Shown in pieces: positions 1 to 6,549 of a stretch of 11,933 bases of DNA. Position numbers and translations under genes: made by a program. The stretch is taken from the NCBI GenBank assembly GCA_946480785.1, contig CAMLLD010000122.1, positions 1 through 11,933 on the forward strand, in the 5' to 3' direction. The DNA comes from an uncultured Blastocatellia bacterium (GTDB lineage Bacteria; Acidobacteriota; Blastocatellia; Pyrinomonadales; Pyrinomonadaceae). The notes under the pieces were generated by a model. That model was not told where the DNA came from and made no database searches. It saw only the letters and a list, made by a program, of their open reading frames with translations. Position 1 is the stretch's first letter. Each line of letters begins with the position of its first letter.

Positions 1-58
1 TCCCTGTGTGCTCAAAAAAACTCTTGACAACGGAGACCGCTTCATAGATGGGCTGCAA

Positions 59-154
59 CTGGCGAACGCCTTCGGCGTTATTCGGCACCGCTGGCGAACG
101 CCTTCGGCGTGATTCACCACTGCTGGCGAACGCCTTCGGCGTTATTCGGCGTCA
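59..154. repeat. Three tandem 32-bp repeats, each with a small hairpin
   Basis: Three units begin at 59, 91 and 123, exactly 32 bp apart. The first 20 bases of each (CTGGCGAACGCCTTCGGCGT) are identical and the last 12 drift. Each unit carries an inverted repeat, AACGCC-TTC-GGCGTT, at 65-79 and 129-143; the copy at 98-110 keeps 5 of the 6 pairs. The array is in the 3' flank of the minus-strand DUF6496-like gene, so read-through transcripts would carry three stem-loops in a row. It resembles REP-like intergenic repeats, but no partner transposase is in the window. The units are too close together, and have no unique spacers, to be CRISPR. Confidence 0.85.
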
Positions 155-156
155 TT

Positions 157-225
157 GGGACACTGCTGAGGACGCATTAGAGACACTGTTGGGGACACAT
201 TAGGGACACTGCTGAGGATGCGGTT
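157..225. repeat. Three imperfect tandem 23-bp repeats
   Basis: Units begin at 157, 180 and 203, a 23-bp period, around the core GGGACACTGCTGAGGA(C/T)GC. Copies 1 and 3 are nearly identical through their first 19 bases, while copy 2 differs at several positions. The third copy runs into the stop codon of the minus-strand gene (224-226). The array begins 6 bp after the third core of the 32-bp array (ends 150), yet shares no unit with it. Together the two arrays fill most of the non-coding left end. Bases 1-58 hold nothing I can name beyond a TTGACA at 24-29 with no matching -10 box. Confidence 0.8.
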
Positions 226-652
226 ACTTCTTTCGCGTCTTCGCCGCCTTCTTCGCTGAACGTGATCGTGAAGCGGCGGAGCGTTTCTTAGCGGCCGCGT
301 GGGCCTGGCGGGAGAGGGCTTGCTTCGAGGCGGCGCTGTGGCCTTCGCGTTTGAGAGCTTTCGAGGCAGCGCGTGAACGGCGCTTCGAGGGTTTCTGGCC
401 GGCGCGTCGAGTGTCGCGCTCGGCTTGCTCGCGTGTTTCCTTCGACGCGTTCTTCGGTGGCGGAAGATCGACACCGGCGCGACGCGCTTTTGAAAGTCCG
501 ATCGCGATCGCCTGCTTCGTCGAACGCGCGCCGTGCTTTCCTTCGCGAATGTGTTCGATCTCTTCGCGCACAAACTCACCCGCTTGTGTGCTCGCCGCTT
601 TGCCTTCGCGTTTATCTTTTCGCGCTCGTTCGATCGTCTCTTTTTCCGGCAT
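224..652 (-). CDS. DUF6496-like small basic protein with histone-like C-terminal tail
   Basis: This encodes a 142-residue protein of unknown function. The first ~62 residues match my memory of DUF6496-type proteins: a charged N-terminus, then TQAGEFVREEIEHIREGKHG and a helix with KQAIAIGLSKARRAG ending at LPPPK. Residues ~86-142 are low-complexity Lys/Arg/Ala/Ser repeats like the tails of histone H1-like bacterial proteins, so nucleic-acid binding is plausible but inferred. The frame stays open upstream to 844. I chose the ATG at 652 because AGAGGAG lies just upstream on the minus strand and the conserved family sequence starts there. It is divergent from the BON-domain gene, and its stop codon lies inside the 23-bp repeat array. 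Confidence 0.82.
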   Translation of the reverse strand: MPEKETIERARKDKREGKAASTQAGEFVREEIEHIREGKHGARSTKQAIAIGLSKARRAGVDLPPPKNASKETREQAERDTRRAGQKPSKRRSRAASKALKREGHSAASKQALSRQAHAAAKKRSAASRSRSAKKAAKTRKK

Positions 653-752
653 GGCGCTCGTCTCCTCTTTAAAGCTCTGCTTGCACGAAATCAAAACGCG
701 AGTGCACAAACGCGTACCAGTAGCACACAGCCACATCGTCTTCGTGCAGCAC

Positions 753-770
753 TGCGAGTAACGATTCGCA
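753..770. promoter_or_regulatory. Inverted repeat in the divergent intergenic region
   Basis: TGCGA at 753-757 and TCGCA at 766-770 form a dyad with an 8-bp spacer, near the middle of the 210-bp gap between the two divergent genes. A TATAC-like element follows at 776-780. The site could be an operator shared by both genes, but the arms are short and chance is a fair alternative. Confidence 0.25.
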
Positions 771-830
771 AAGCGTATACCGACAAACCGAAGCCGGTCG
801 AAACAACGCCCTCGGGGCATCGTGCTTGCG

Positions 831-846
831 AGTTGTCTAAACAACT
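831..846 (+). promoter_or_regulatory. Perfect dyad just upstream of the BON-gene ribosome binding site
   Basis: AGTTGTCTAAACAACT is a perfect 6-bp inverted repeat around a 4-base loop (CTAA). It ends 4 bp before the strong AAGGAGG-like site at 849-855 that serves the ATG at 863. It could be an operator, or a leader hairpin affecting ribosome access or mRNA stability. Nothing in the sequence decides between these. Confidence 0.4.
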
Positions 847-862
847 ACAAGGAGGAAGAACT

Positions 863-1579
863 ATGAATAAAGGTTTGCTGTTAGGCGCAGGGCTCGGCGC
901 CACCGCGATGTTTTTGCTCGACCCGGCTCGCGGCAAGAGACGACGCACACTTGTGCGCGACAAGTTGACGATGCTGACCCGCATGACCGGCGACTGCATT
1001 GACGTTACGACCCGCGACGTGACGAATCGCACGCGCGGATTGATCTCCGAAATCAAATCCAGAATTTCATCCGAACAACCTGACGATTCAGTGCTCGTCG
1101 ATCGCGTGCGCTCGAAGCTCGGCCGTGTGGTCTCGCATCCGGCCGCGATCCACGTCACCGCGAACAACGGCACGGTCACGCTCAGTGGTCCAGTGCTCGC
1201 CGACGAAGTTCCGCACCTGTTGTCGTGCGTGAAGTGGACCGCAGGCGTGCAGGACGTCAATAACAATCTCGACGTCCACGAAGAAGCCGAGAACCATCCG
1301 GCGCTGCAAGGCGGACGCGAACGCACCGGCGGCCGCTTCGCGTTGCTCCAGGAAAACTGGTCGCCGACCGCGCGTCTACTCGCCGGCACAGCGGGCGCAT
1401 CGCTCGCGGTCTACGGCGGTGTGCGCCGCAACGCGCTCGGCGCGGGACTCGGCGCCGCTGGTCTGTTGTTGATGACGCGCGGCATTACGAACACCGGTTT
1501 GACTCAGCTCGCGAGCCAGGCTTCGAAGCAGTTGCATCTCGGCGGCTCGTCTTACGGCAGCACGTACCCAACCGCATAG
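863..1579 (+). CDS. BON-domain membrane-anchored protein
   Basis: A 238-residue protein. The N-terminus (about 4-19) is a glycine-rich hydrophobic segment followed by DPARGKRRR, a layout seen in YtxH/BON-type envelope stress proteins. Residues ~75-140 form a BON domain: an alpha-helical start (VDRVRSKLGRVVSHP), the strand-turn-strand IHVTANNGTVTLSGPV, then a helix and VQDVNNNLDV. The C-terminal part (about 168-208) has two hydrophobic Gly/Ala-rich segments likely to be membrane-embedded. BON domains are thought to bind phospholipid or envelope surfaces, and this protein probably sits at the inner membrane, but its exact role is unknown. The frame is open upstream to 533; the ATG at 863 was chosen for its excellent ribosome site (AAGGAGGAAGAACT) and sensible N-terminus. 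The next gene follows after 12 bp. Confidence 0.85.
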   Translation: MNKGLLLGAGLGATAMFLLDPARGKRRRTLVRDKLTMLTRMTGDCIDVTTRDVTNRTRGLISEIKSRISSEQPDDSVLVDRVRSKLGRVVSHPAAIHVTANNGTVTLSGPVLADEVPHLLSCVKWTAGVQDVNNNLDVHEEAENHPALQGGRERTGGRFALLQENWSPTARLLAGTAGASLAVYGGVRRNALGAGLGAAGLLLMTRGITNTGLTQLASQASKQLHLGGSSYGSTYPTA

Positions 1580-1591
1580 GAGGCTCAAACG

Positions 1592-1795
1592 ATGTCAGAA
1601 CAAAATTCACAGAAGAGCGGCTCACGTTCCGAAGCGCAGAAGTTGGAACGTGCGGCCCACGGTTACGACCAGATTGGTTCGACGAGCCCGGACGCAGGCG
1701 CGTTCGGCGATCGCGAACGCGACACTCCGACGGACCGCGACACCGCGTTGGACCACCTGGCCGACAAGCGAAACGAAAGGAGCCGCGATGATTAG
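1592..1795 (+). CDS. Small acidic, probably disordered protein (hypothetical)
   Basis: A 67-residue protein with no recognisable domain. It is highly polar, rich in Asp, Glu, Arg, Ser and Gly, almost without large hydrophobic residues, and has an Asp/Arg-rich stretch (GDRERDTPTDRDTALDHL), so it is probably unfolded on its own. It has a strong ribosome site (AGGAGG at 1579-1584) 7 bp before its ATG. It sits 12 bp after the BON gene and overlaps the next ATG by 8 bp, which implies co-transcription and translational coupling. The clear ribosome site and operon position argue that it is real; its function is unknown. Confidence 0.7.
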   Translation: MSEQNSQKSGSRSEAQKLERAAHGYDQIGSTSPDAGAFGDRERDTPTDRDTALDHLADKRNERSRDD

Positions 1796-1937
1796 AAAAC
1801 TGAAGTCAGGCAAGTACCGGCTCTACTCGCGCAAAGCGAATCCAAAGACGCACAAGCGCCGCAACCTCGGCACCTTCGACAGTCGCGAAGCCGCCGAGAA
1901 GCACGAGCGCGCCGTGCAGTACTTCAAGCGACATTGA
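1788..1937 (+). CDS. 49-residue basic protein, conserved-looking (hypothetical)
   Basis: A 49-residue, strongly basic protein starting MIRKLKSGKYRLYSRK and ending EKHERAVQYFKRH. The layout suggests two or three short beta strands (KYRLYSRK, RRNLGTF) and one helix (SREAAEKHERAVQYF), similar in outline to small AP2-like or Arm-type DNA-binding folds; that likeness is inference only. I recall similar tiny proteins annotated as hypothetical in other bacteria but know no function. The ATG at 1788 has AAAGGAG 6 bp upstream and overlaps the end of the previous gene by 8 bp, so the two are probably translationally coupled. A longer open frame from 1650 is less likely because it lies wholly within the 67-residue gene. 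Confidence 0.72.
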   Translation: MIRKLKSGKYRLYSRKANPKTHKRRNLGTFDSREAAEKHERAVQYFKRH

Positions 1938-1942
1938 TCGGA

Positions 1943-1974
1943 AAGAGTGGGAGTGAACTCTTACTCCCACTCAC
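1943..1974 (+). terminator. Strong hairpin closing the BON cluster
   Basis: GAGTGGGAGT (1945-1954) pairs perfectly with ACTCCCACTC (1963-1972). The stem can extend inward by a G-U and an A-U pair, leaving a 4-base loop. It starts 8 bp after the stop of the 49-residue gene and ~80 bp before the dehydrogenase gene. No U-tract follows on the plus strand, so it may be an imperfect terminator or an mRNA-stabilising 3' hairpin. On the minus strand only TTT follows. Confidence 0.55.
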
Positions 1975-2056
1975 CGCGCTTCGTCTCACCCTCGCGTTCT
2001 GTGATATATCTTCGAACTCGCTTTACACATCGACGATCAGAAAGCGGAGGATGCGT

Positions 2057-3151
2057 TTGAAAACGTCTCGCGCCGCGGTGCTGACGAATTATGAAGCGCC
2101 GCTCGAACTAAAAAAATTTCCCATACCCGCGGTTGAACCCGGCGCGGCGCTCGTGAAGGTAAAACTCGCCGGCATCTGCGGCACCGACGTGCACCTGTGG
2201 CACGGACAACTGCCGATTCCCTTGCCCGTCATTCTCGGACACGAAACGGTCGGCGTCATCGAGGAACTCGGCGCGGGATTGCATCAGGATTGGACAGGCG
2301 AACCACTTGCCGCCGGCGATCGCATCGCGTGGAGCTCGTCGATCAACTGCGGCGAGTGTTATTACTGCCGCGTCAAACCAGAGCCCACTCGCTGTCTCAA
2401 ACGCAAAGCTTACGGCATCTCTTACGATTGCAGCGTCGCGCCACATCTGCTCGGCGGCTATGCCGATTACATTTACCTTCGGCCCGGCACAGCGATCTTC
2501 AAAATCCCGGAAACGCTGCCGACGGAAACAGTCGTCGGCGCGGGTTGCGCCTTGACCACTTCGCTGCACGGCGTCGAACGCATCGGCGTCGATATGGGCG
2601 ACAACGTCGTCATTCAAGGCTCGGGGCCGGTCGGCCTCGCGTGCCTCGCGGTGGCGAAAGCAAGCGGCGCGGCGCAGATCGTCGTCCTCGGGGGTCCACC
2701 GCATCGCCTCGAGATTGCGAAACGCTTCGGCGCTGATGTTTGTATCGACATCGACGAGACCTCAACCGACGAGCGCAAAGCGCGCGTGCTCGAGTTGACG
2801 GGCGGTTTCGGCGCGGACGTCGTGTTGGAATGCGTTGGCATCCCGCCGGCAGTCGTCGAAGGCGTCGAGCTTTGTCGTGACGGCGGGCGCTATCTTGTCT
2901 TGGGCCACTACGGCAACGCGGGCACGGTCGAGTTCAACCCACACGTGATCACGAGAAAACAATTGACGGTCGCCGGGTCGTGGGGCTTCGAACCGCGGCA
3001 CACGAAAGCGGCGCTGGAATTTCTCGCGCGCAATCGCGAGCAGTTTCCTTTCGAGCAGCTCGTCGCGCAACCCTTTCCACTCGAGCGCGCGTTCGAAGCA
3101 CTACAAGCAACCGCCTCATGGACCACTGCGAAGAGCGCAATCGCGCCGTAA
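2057..3151 (+). CDS. Zinc-dependent medium-chain alcohol dehydrogenase
   Basis: A 364-residue MDR-family dehydrogenase that would oxidise an alcohol or polyol with NAD(P)+ in the cytoplasm. Numbered from the TTG start, the catalytic zinc ligands are Cys41 (GICGTD), His62-Glu63 (GHE) and probably Cys164 (GAGCALTT). The structural zinc cysteines are Cys98, 101, 104 and 113, the last spacing being one residue longer than usual. A Rossmann motif GSGPVG is at ~188-193. Start choice: GGAGG at 2046-2050 touches the ATG at 2051, which is too close, but sits an ideal 6 bp before the TTG at 2057, giving the N-terminus MKTSRAAVL. The ATG at 2051 (two residues longer) remains possible, and the frame is open to 1934. 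The aldehyde dehydrogenase gene follows after 10 bp, suggesting consecutive oxidation steps. The substrate cannot be read from the sequence. Confidence 0.9.
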   Translation: MKTSRAAVLTNYEAPLELKKFPIPAVEPGAALVKVKLAGICGTDVHLWHGQLPIPLPVILGHETVGVIEELGAGLHQDWTGEPLAAGDRIAWSSSINCGECYYCRVKPEPTRCLKRKAYGISYDCSVAPHLLGGYADYIYLRPGTAIFKIPETLPTETVVGAGCALTTSLHGVERIGVDMGDNVVIQGSGPVGLACLAVAKASGAAQIVVLGGPPHRLEIAKRFGADVCIDIDETSTDERKARVLELTGGFGADVVLECVGIPPAVVEGVELCRDGGRYLVLGHYGNAGTVEFNPHVITRKQLTVAGSWGFEPRHTKAALEFLARNREQFPFEQLVAQPFPLERAFEALQATASWTTAKSAIAP

Positions 3152-3161
3152 CGGAGCACAA

Positions 3162-4616
3162 ATGAAGGTTTTCAAGAACTACATCAACGGTGAATGGACC
3201 GAGAGCAAGTCGGGCAAGACTTTTCCGAACATCAATCCCGCGAACACAGACGAAACCGTCGGCCTGTTTCAATCATCGACTGCCGACGACGTGAACGAAG
3301 CCTGCGCTGCGGCCGCGAACGCGCAGTCCGCGTGGGCTGCACTGCCCGCCACCAAACGCGGCGAGCATCTCTTCAAAGCAGCCGAGCTCCTCGAAGCGCG
3401 TCTCGCACAACTCGGCGAAGAGATGACACGCGAAGAAGGCAAGACGCTGCCGGAAGCACTCGGCGAAGTGAAGCGCGCGATCAATATCTTTCGTTACTTC
3501 GGCGGTGAAGGCTCGCGCCAGTTCACTTATCAAGTGCCGTCGGAACGCGAGAACGTCGTCTGCTACACGATTCGCAAACCGCTCGGCACTGTCGCGCTGA
3601 TCACGCCGTGGAATTTTCCGAGTGCGATTCCGGCGTGGAAGCTCGCGCCCGCGCTGGTCGCGGGAAATACAGTCGTGCTCAAACCCGCATCGCTCGCGCC
3701 CCTGAGTGCTTATCGCCTGGTCGAGGCGTTGCATGAGACGGGCGTGCCGGCGGGCGCGATCAATTACGTGACTGGTAGCGGCGGCTCAGTCGGCGATGCG
3801 CTCACGAGTAACAAGGCAATCAACGCGGTCTCGTTCACTGGTTCGACTTCAGTCGGCAACGCGCTCTATGAAAAAGTCGCGCCGCGAAAGATTCGTATTC
3901 AACTCGAAATGGGTGGCAAGAACCCGACGATCGTGCTCGCCGATTCTGATCTCGACTACGCCGCCGACACATTGATCAATGGCGCGTTCTTCTCGACCGG
4001 ACAAAAGTGCACCGCGTGTAGCCGCGCGATCGTCGAGCGCTCGATTTACGAACCGCTGGTCGAAAAGCTTGTGGAGAAAACACGCCAGTTGAAAGTCGGA
4101 AACGGTCTTGAAGCGGGCGTTCAGATCGGTCCGGCAGTCGACGAAGCACAACTGAAAACGGATCTCGATTACATCGAGATCGCGCAGCGTGAAGGCGCGC
4201 AGTTGTTGTGCGGCGGCAAGCGTCTGACGGGCAACAACTACGACAAAGGTTTCTTCATCGAGCCGACGATCTTCAGCGCAGTGAACTGCGAGATGCGAAT
4301 CGCGCAGGAAGAAGTCTTTGGTCCAGTGCTCGCGCTTATGCCCGCGGACGATTTCGAAGAAGCGATGAAGCTCGCGAACGACGTACGCTTCGGACTCTCA
4401 GCGTCGATCATCTCGAAGGACCTGACGCGCGTGCATCAATTCATCAACCAAATCGAAGCGGGCTTGATCACCGTCAACCTGCCCACCGCGGGCGTCGAGT
4501 ACCAGTTGCCTTTCGGCGGCACAAAGGAATCGAGCTTCGGCATGCGCGAACAAGGCCCGCAGGCACTCGACTTCTACACGGAAACGCGAACGGTCTATCT
4601 GAAGTACACGCAGTGA
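3162..4616 (+). CDS. Aldehyde dehydrogenase, alpha-ketoglutaric semialdehyde dehydrogenase-like
   Basis: A 484-residue, full-length NAD(P)+-dependent aldehyde dehydrogenase (ALDH superfamily), cytosolic. Catalytic residues are all present: Asn151 in TPWNF, Lys174 in VVLKPA, Glu249 in LEMGGKNP, and the nucleophile Cys283 in STGQKCTA. The cofactor loop FTGSTSVG is at 225-232. The N-terminus (NYINGEW, INPAN) and overall wording resemble Bacillus YcbD/GucD-type 2,5-dioxovalerate (alpha-ketoglutaric semialdehyde) dehydrogenases, which act in sugar-acid breakdown. That substrate is inferred from resemblance, since ALDH specificity is hard to read. The ATG has CGGAG 7 bp upstream and lies 10 bp after the alcohol dehydrogenase stop, so the pair is almost surely one operon. 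No sugar-acid dehydratase is nearby to confirm the pathway. It converges on the K+ operon, with stops 9 bp apart. Confidence 0.9.
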   Translation: MKVFKNYINGEWTESKSGKTFPNINPANTDETVGLFQSSTADDVNEACAAAANAQSAWAALPATKRGEHLFKAAELLEARLAQLGEEMTREEGKTLPEALGEVKRAINIFRYFGGEGSRQFTYQVPSERENVVCYTIRKPLGTVALITPWNFPSAIPAWKLAPALVAGNTVVLKPASLAPLSAYRLVEALHETGVPAGAINYVTGSGGSVGDALTSNKAINAVSFTGSTSVGNALYEKVAPRKIRIQLEMGGKNPTIVLADSDLDYAADTLINGAFFSTGQKCTACSRAIVERSIYEPLVEKLVEKTRQLKVGNGLEAGVQIGPAVDEAQLKTDLDYIEIAQREGAQLLCGGKRLTGNNYDKGFFIEPTIFSAVNCEMRIAQEEVFGPVLALMPADDFEEAMKLANDVRFGLSASIISKDLTRVHQFINQIEAGLITVNLPTAGVEYQLPFGGTKESSFGMREQGPQALDFYTETRTVYLKYTQ

Positions 4617-4627
4617 GCCGCGCGGCT
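4616..4627. other. 12-bp perfect palindrome between two convergent stop codons
   Basis: AGCCGCGCGGCT spans the last base of the aldehyde dehydrogenase stop (TGA, 4614-4616), the 9-bp gap, and the first two bases of the opposing symporter stop (4626-4628). As RNA it gives only a 4-bp GC stem with a GCGC loop, and no T-tract follows on either side. It is the only candidate for a shared end point of the two converging units, and a weak one. Confidence 0.35.
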
Positions 4628-6530
4628 ACGTCGTGCCTCGCCCGTTTCTTTGTGGCTGGTGCTTCAAGTGATACGGCACGCTCGTCACGATCACGCCCTG
4701 CCGAAACAGCAGCGCGCCCTTCAACAGCAGCGAGCTCTGATTGTGCAGAATGTGCTGCCACCACTTCGCCGGAATAAACTCCGGCAGCACCACCGTGATC
4801 ACGTCGTCGTGCTCCTGCTTCTCCAGCCGCTTGATGTATTTCAACAGCGGCCGCGTCAGCTCGCGATACGGCGACGGCAACACCACCAGCTTCACACCTG
4901 CGCCCCAACGTTCCCACTTCTCGCGTAACTTCGCCGTCGCTTCTTCTTCAAAGTCGACATAAACCGCCGTCACGTGGTTGTCGCGCGAGATCGATTTCGC
5001 ATACTCCAGCGCCGTGATCACGCCCCGATGCAGCCCCGAGATCGGCACGACCACACTGTGACGAATCGGCCGCAGTTGGCCCAGGCCATCCATCGAGAGC
5101 TGTGTCGCCACGTCGACGTAGTGCGCGTGAATCTCACGAAACAGGAGCACCAGCAAAGGAATCACCACGACGACGATCCACGCGCCGTGAATAAACTTCG
5201 TGGCGATGAAAACACACAGCACGGTGAGCGTCGCCACCGCGCCGACAGCGTTGACGATGATCGACTTCTTCCAGCGCGCGCTCTTCGTCCGGTACCAGCG
5301 CCGCACCATCCCGAGCTGCGAGAGGGTAAACGAGAGAAACACACCCACGGCATAGAGCGGAATCAAACGGCTCGTATCGCCGCCGAATGCGACGACTAGT
5401 ATTCCCGAGAACACGGCGAGGATGATGATGCCGTTCGAGAACACGAGCTTGTCGCCGCGGTTCGCGAACTGTCGCGGCAGAAAACGATCGCGCGCGAGCA
5501 ACGACGAGAGCCGCGGAAAGTCCGCGAACGACGTGTTCGCCGCGAGCACGAGAATCGCCGCCGTCGATGCCTGGACCACGTAGTAAAACCAGGCGAGCCG
5601 CCCGCTGAACATGATGCGCGCTAACTGCGAGATCACGGTCTCGTTCGCGTGCGGATGCACCTGAAACAGATACGCCATCACGCTCGTGCCGAGAAACATC
5701 GTGGTCAACAACACCGCCATCCACACGAGCGTGGTCGCTGCGTTTTGTGCTTCGGGTTTTTTGAACGCGGGCACGCCGTTTGAGATCGCTTCGATGCCGG
5801 TGAGCGCAGTGCAGCCGTTGGAAAACGCGCCGAGTAACAGCAGCGTCGTGAGTGGTTGTAGATGGTAGCCTTCGGCAGTCTTTAGATCTTCGGCGCTCGG
5901 CACGGGCGCGGCCCCGCCGTACATCCAGTAGTGAAACAGTCCGTACACGATCATGAAGATGAAGCTGACCACGAAAAGATACGTGGGCGTGGCGAAGAGT
6001 GCGCCCGACTCGCGTACACCGCGCAGATTCGCGAGCGCGATAAACAGGATGAAGATCAAACACAGAATGACTTTGTGATCGATGAGCGAAGCGAAACGAG
6101 TTCCCTGCGCCGCGGAAGTAATCGCCGCCACACCCGCGGCGATCGACACTGAAACCGTCAGCACGTAATCAACCAGCAACGCCGCGGCCGCAACGAGCCC
6201 GGGCGTCTGGCCGAGGTTTTCTTTCGCGACGATGTACGCGCCGCCGCCCGACGGATACGCATGAATCGTCTGGCGATAACTGATCGCCACGATCGCGAGC
6301 AGCATCGCGATGCCGACCGAGACCGGAACCACGTAATAAAACGATTGCCCGTGGGTCGCCGCAGCCGCGACCGCAAGCACGAGGAGGATCTCTTCCGTCG
6401 CGTATGCAGTCGACGACAACGCGTCGGAAGAGAAAACCGCGAGCGCGGTCTTTTTCGTCAGGCGCTCGTGCGCCGCCTGTTCGGTCTTGAGCGCCCTGCC
6501 GATGATGAAACGTTTTAATTCTGCTGCCAC
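4626..6530 (-). CDS. kimA: KimA-type K+/H+ symporter (APC superfamily)
   Basis: A 634-residue protein close in length and layout to Bacillus KimA (formerly YdaO), a high-affinity proton-coupled potassium importer. The N-terminus has LKRFIIGRALKT, then SSDALSSTAYATEEILL, SYRQTIHAYPSGGGAYIV and KENLGQTPGL, all typical. About 12 membrane helices span roughly 30-460, and a soluble Usp-like domain fills ~470-634 (HSVVVPISGLHRGV, ending ILHNQSSLLL and SVPYHL). From memory of KimA work, the K+-site residues Asp36 and Tyr43 are present at the same numbers; Asp121-Tyr122, Thr125, Ser129, Thr244 and Glu247 fit the other reported ligands. Start is GTG at 6530 with AGGAGA 5 bp upstream. It lies 19 bp after the response regulator gene, so it is the last gene of the kdp operon. 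No riboswitch fits in that gap. A general amino-acid permease is the alternative, but the K+ neighbourhood argues against it. Confidence 0.88.
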   Translation of the reverse strand: MAAELKRFIIGRALKTEQAAHERLTKKTALAVFSSDALSSTAYATEEILLVLAVAAAATHGQSFYYVVPVSVGIAMLLAIVAISYRQTIHAYPSGGGAYIVAKENLGQTPGLVAAAALLVDYVLTVSVSIAAGVAAITSAAQGTRFASLIDHKVILCLIFILFIALANLRGVRESGALFATPTYLFVVSFIFMIVYGLFHYWMYGGAAPVPSAEDLKTAEGYHLQPLTTLLLLGAFSNGCTALTGIEAISNGVPAFKKPEAQNAATTLVWMAVLLTTMFLGTSVMAYLFQVHPHANETVISQLARIMFSGRLAWFYYVVQASTAAILVLAANTSFADFPRLSSLLARDRFLPRQFANRGDKLVFSNGIIILAVFSGILVVAFGGDTSRLIPLYAVGVFLSFTLSQLGMVRRWYRTKSARWKKSIIVNAVGAVATLTVLCVFIATKFIHGAWIVVVVIPLLVLLFREIHAHYVDVATQLSMDGLGQLRPIRHSVVVPISGLHRGVITALEYAKSISRDNHVTAVYVDFEEEATAKLREKWERWGAGVKLVVLPSPYRELTRPLLKYIKRLEKQEHDDVITVVLPEFIPAKWWQHILHNQSSLLLKGALLFRQGVIVTSVPYHLKHQPQRNGRGTT

Positions 6531-6549
6531 CAGGTTCTCCTGAGTCTTG

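Noticed and set aside
24..52. TTGACA at 24-29 as a promoter -35 box.
   Set aside because: No good -10 box lies 16-18 bp downstream, and no gene follows on that strand until 863.
48..203. A 51-codon plus-strand frame across both repeat arrays (ATG at 48, TAG at 201).
   Set aside because: It has no convincing ribosome site, and the 32-bp period shifts frame at each unit, so the peptide is not repetitive as a selected repeat protein would be. It is probably chance read-through.
59..225. Repeat arrays as a CRISPR array.
   Set aside because: Units are directly adjacent with drifting ends, there are no unique equal-length spacers, and no cas gene is in the window.
752..781. Promoter for the BON gene with a TATAC -10 at 776-780.
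   Set aside because: The matching -35 region (CTGCGA) agrees with consensus at only about half of its positions, so it is too weak to list.
653..844. N-terminal extension of the DUF6496-like protein to the ATG at 844.
   Set aside because: The added 64 residues are Cys-rich and unlike the family, and the ribosome site lies before 652.
533..862. N-terminal extension of the BON gene upstream to 533.
   Set aside because: It would overlap the opposing DUF6496-like gene, its residues are Arg/Phe-rich shadow sequence, and the strong ribosome site is at 849-856.
2001..2030. GATATAT at 2003-2009 and TTTACA at 2022-2027 as promoter boxes for the dehydrogenase pair.
   Set aside because: They are in the wrong order and spacing for one promoter, and neither has a good partner box.
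5134..6063. Long Arg/His-rich minus-strand frame of 309 codons inside the symporter gene.
   Set aside because: It lies wholly within the KimA-like gene in another frame and is low-complexity shadow sequence typical of GC-rich DNA.
6531..6549. c-di-AMP (ydaO-type) riboswitch before the KimA gene.
   Set aside because: The gap is 19 bp, far too short for this riboswitch class.
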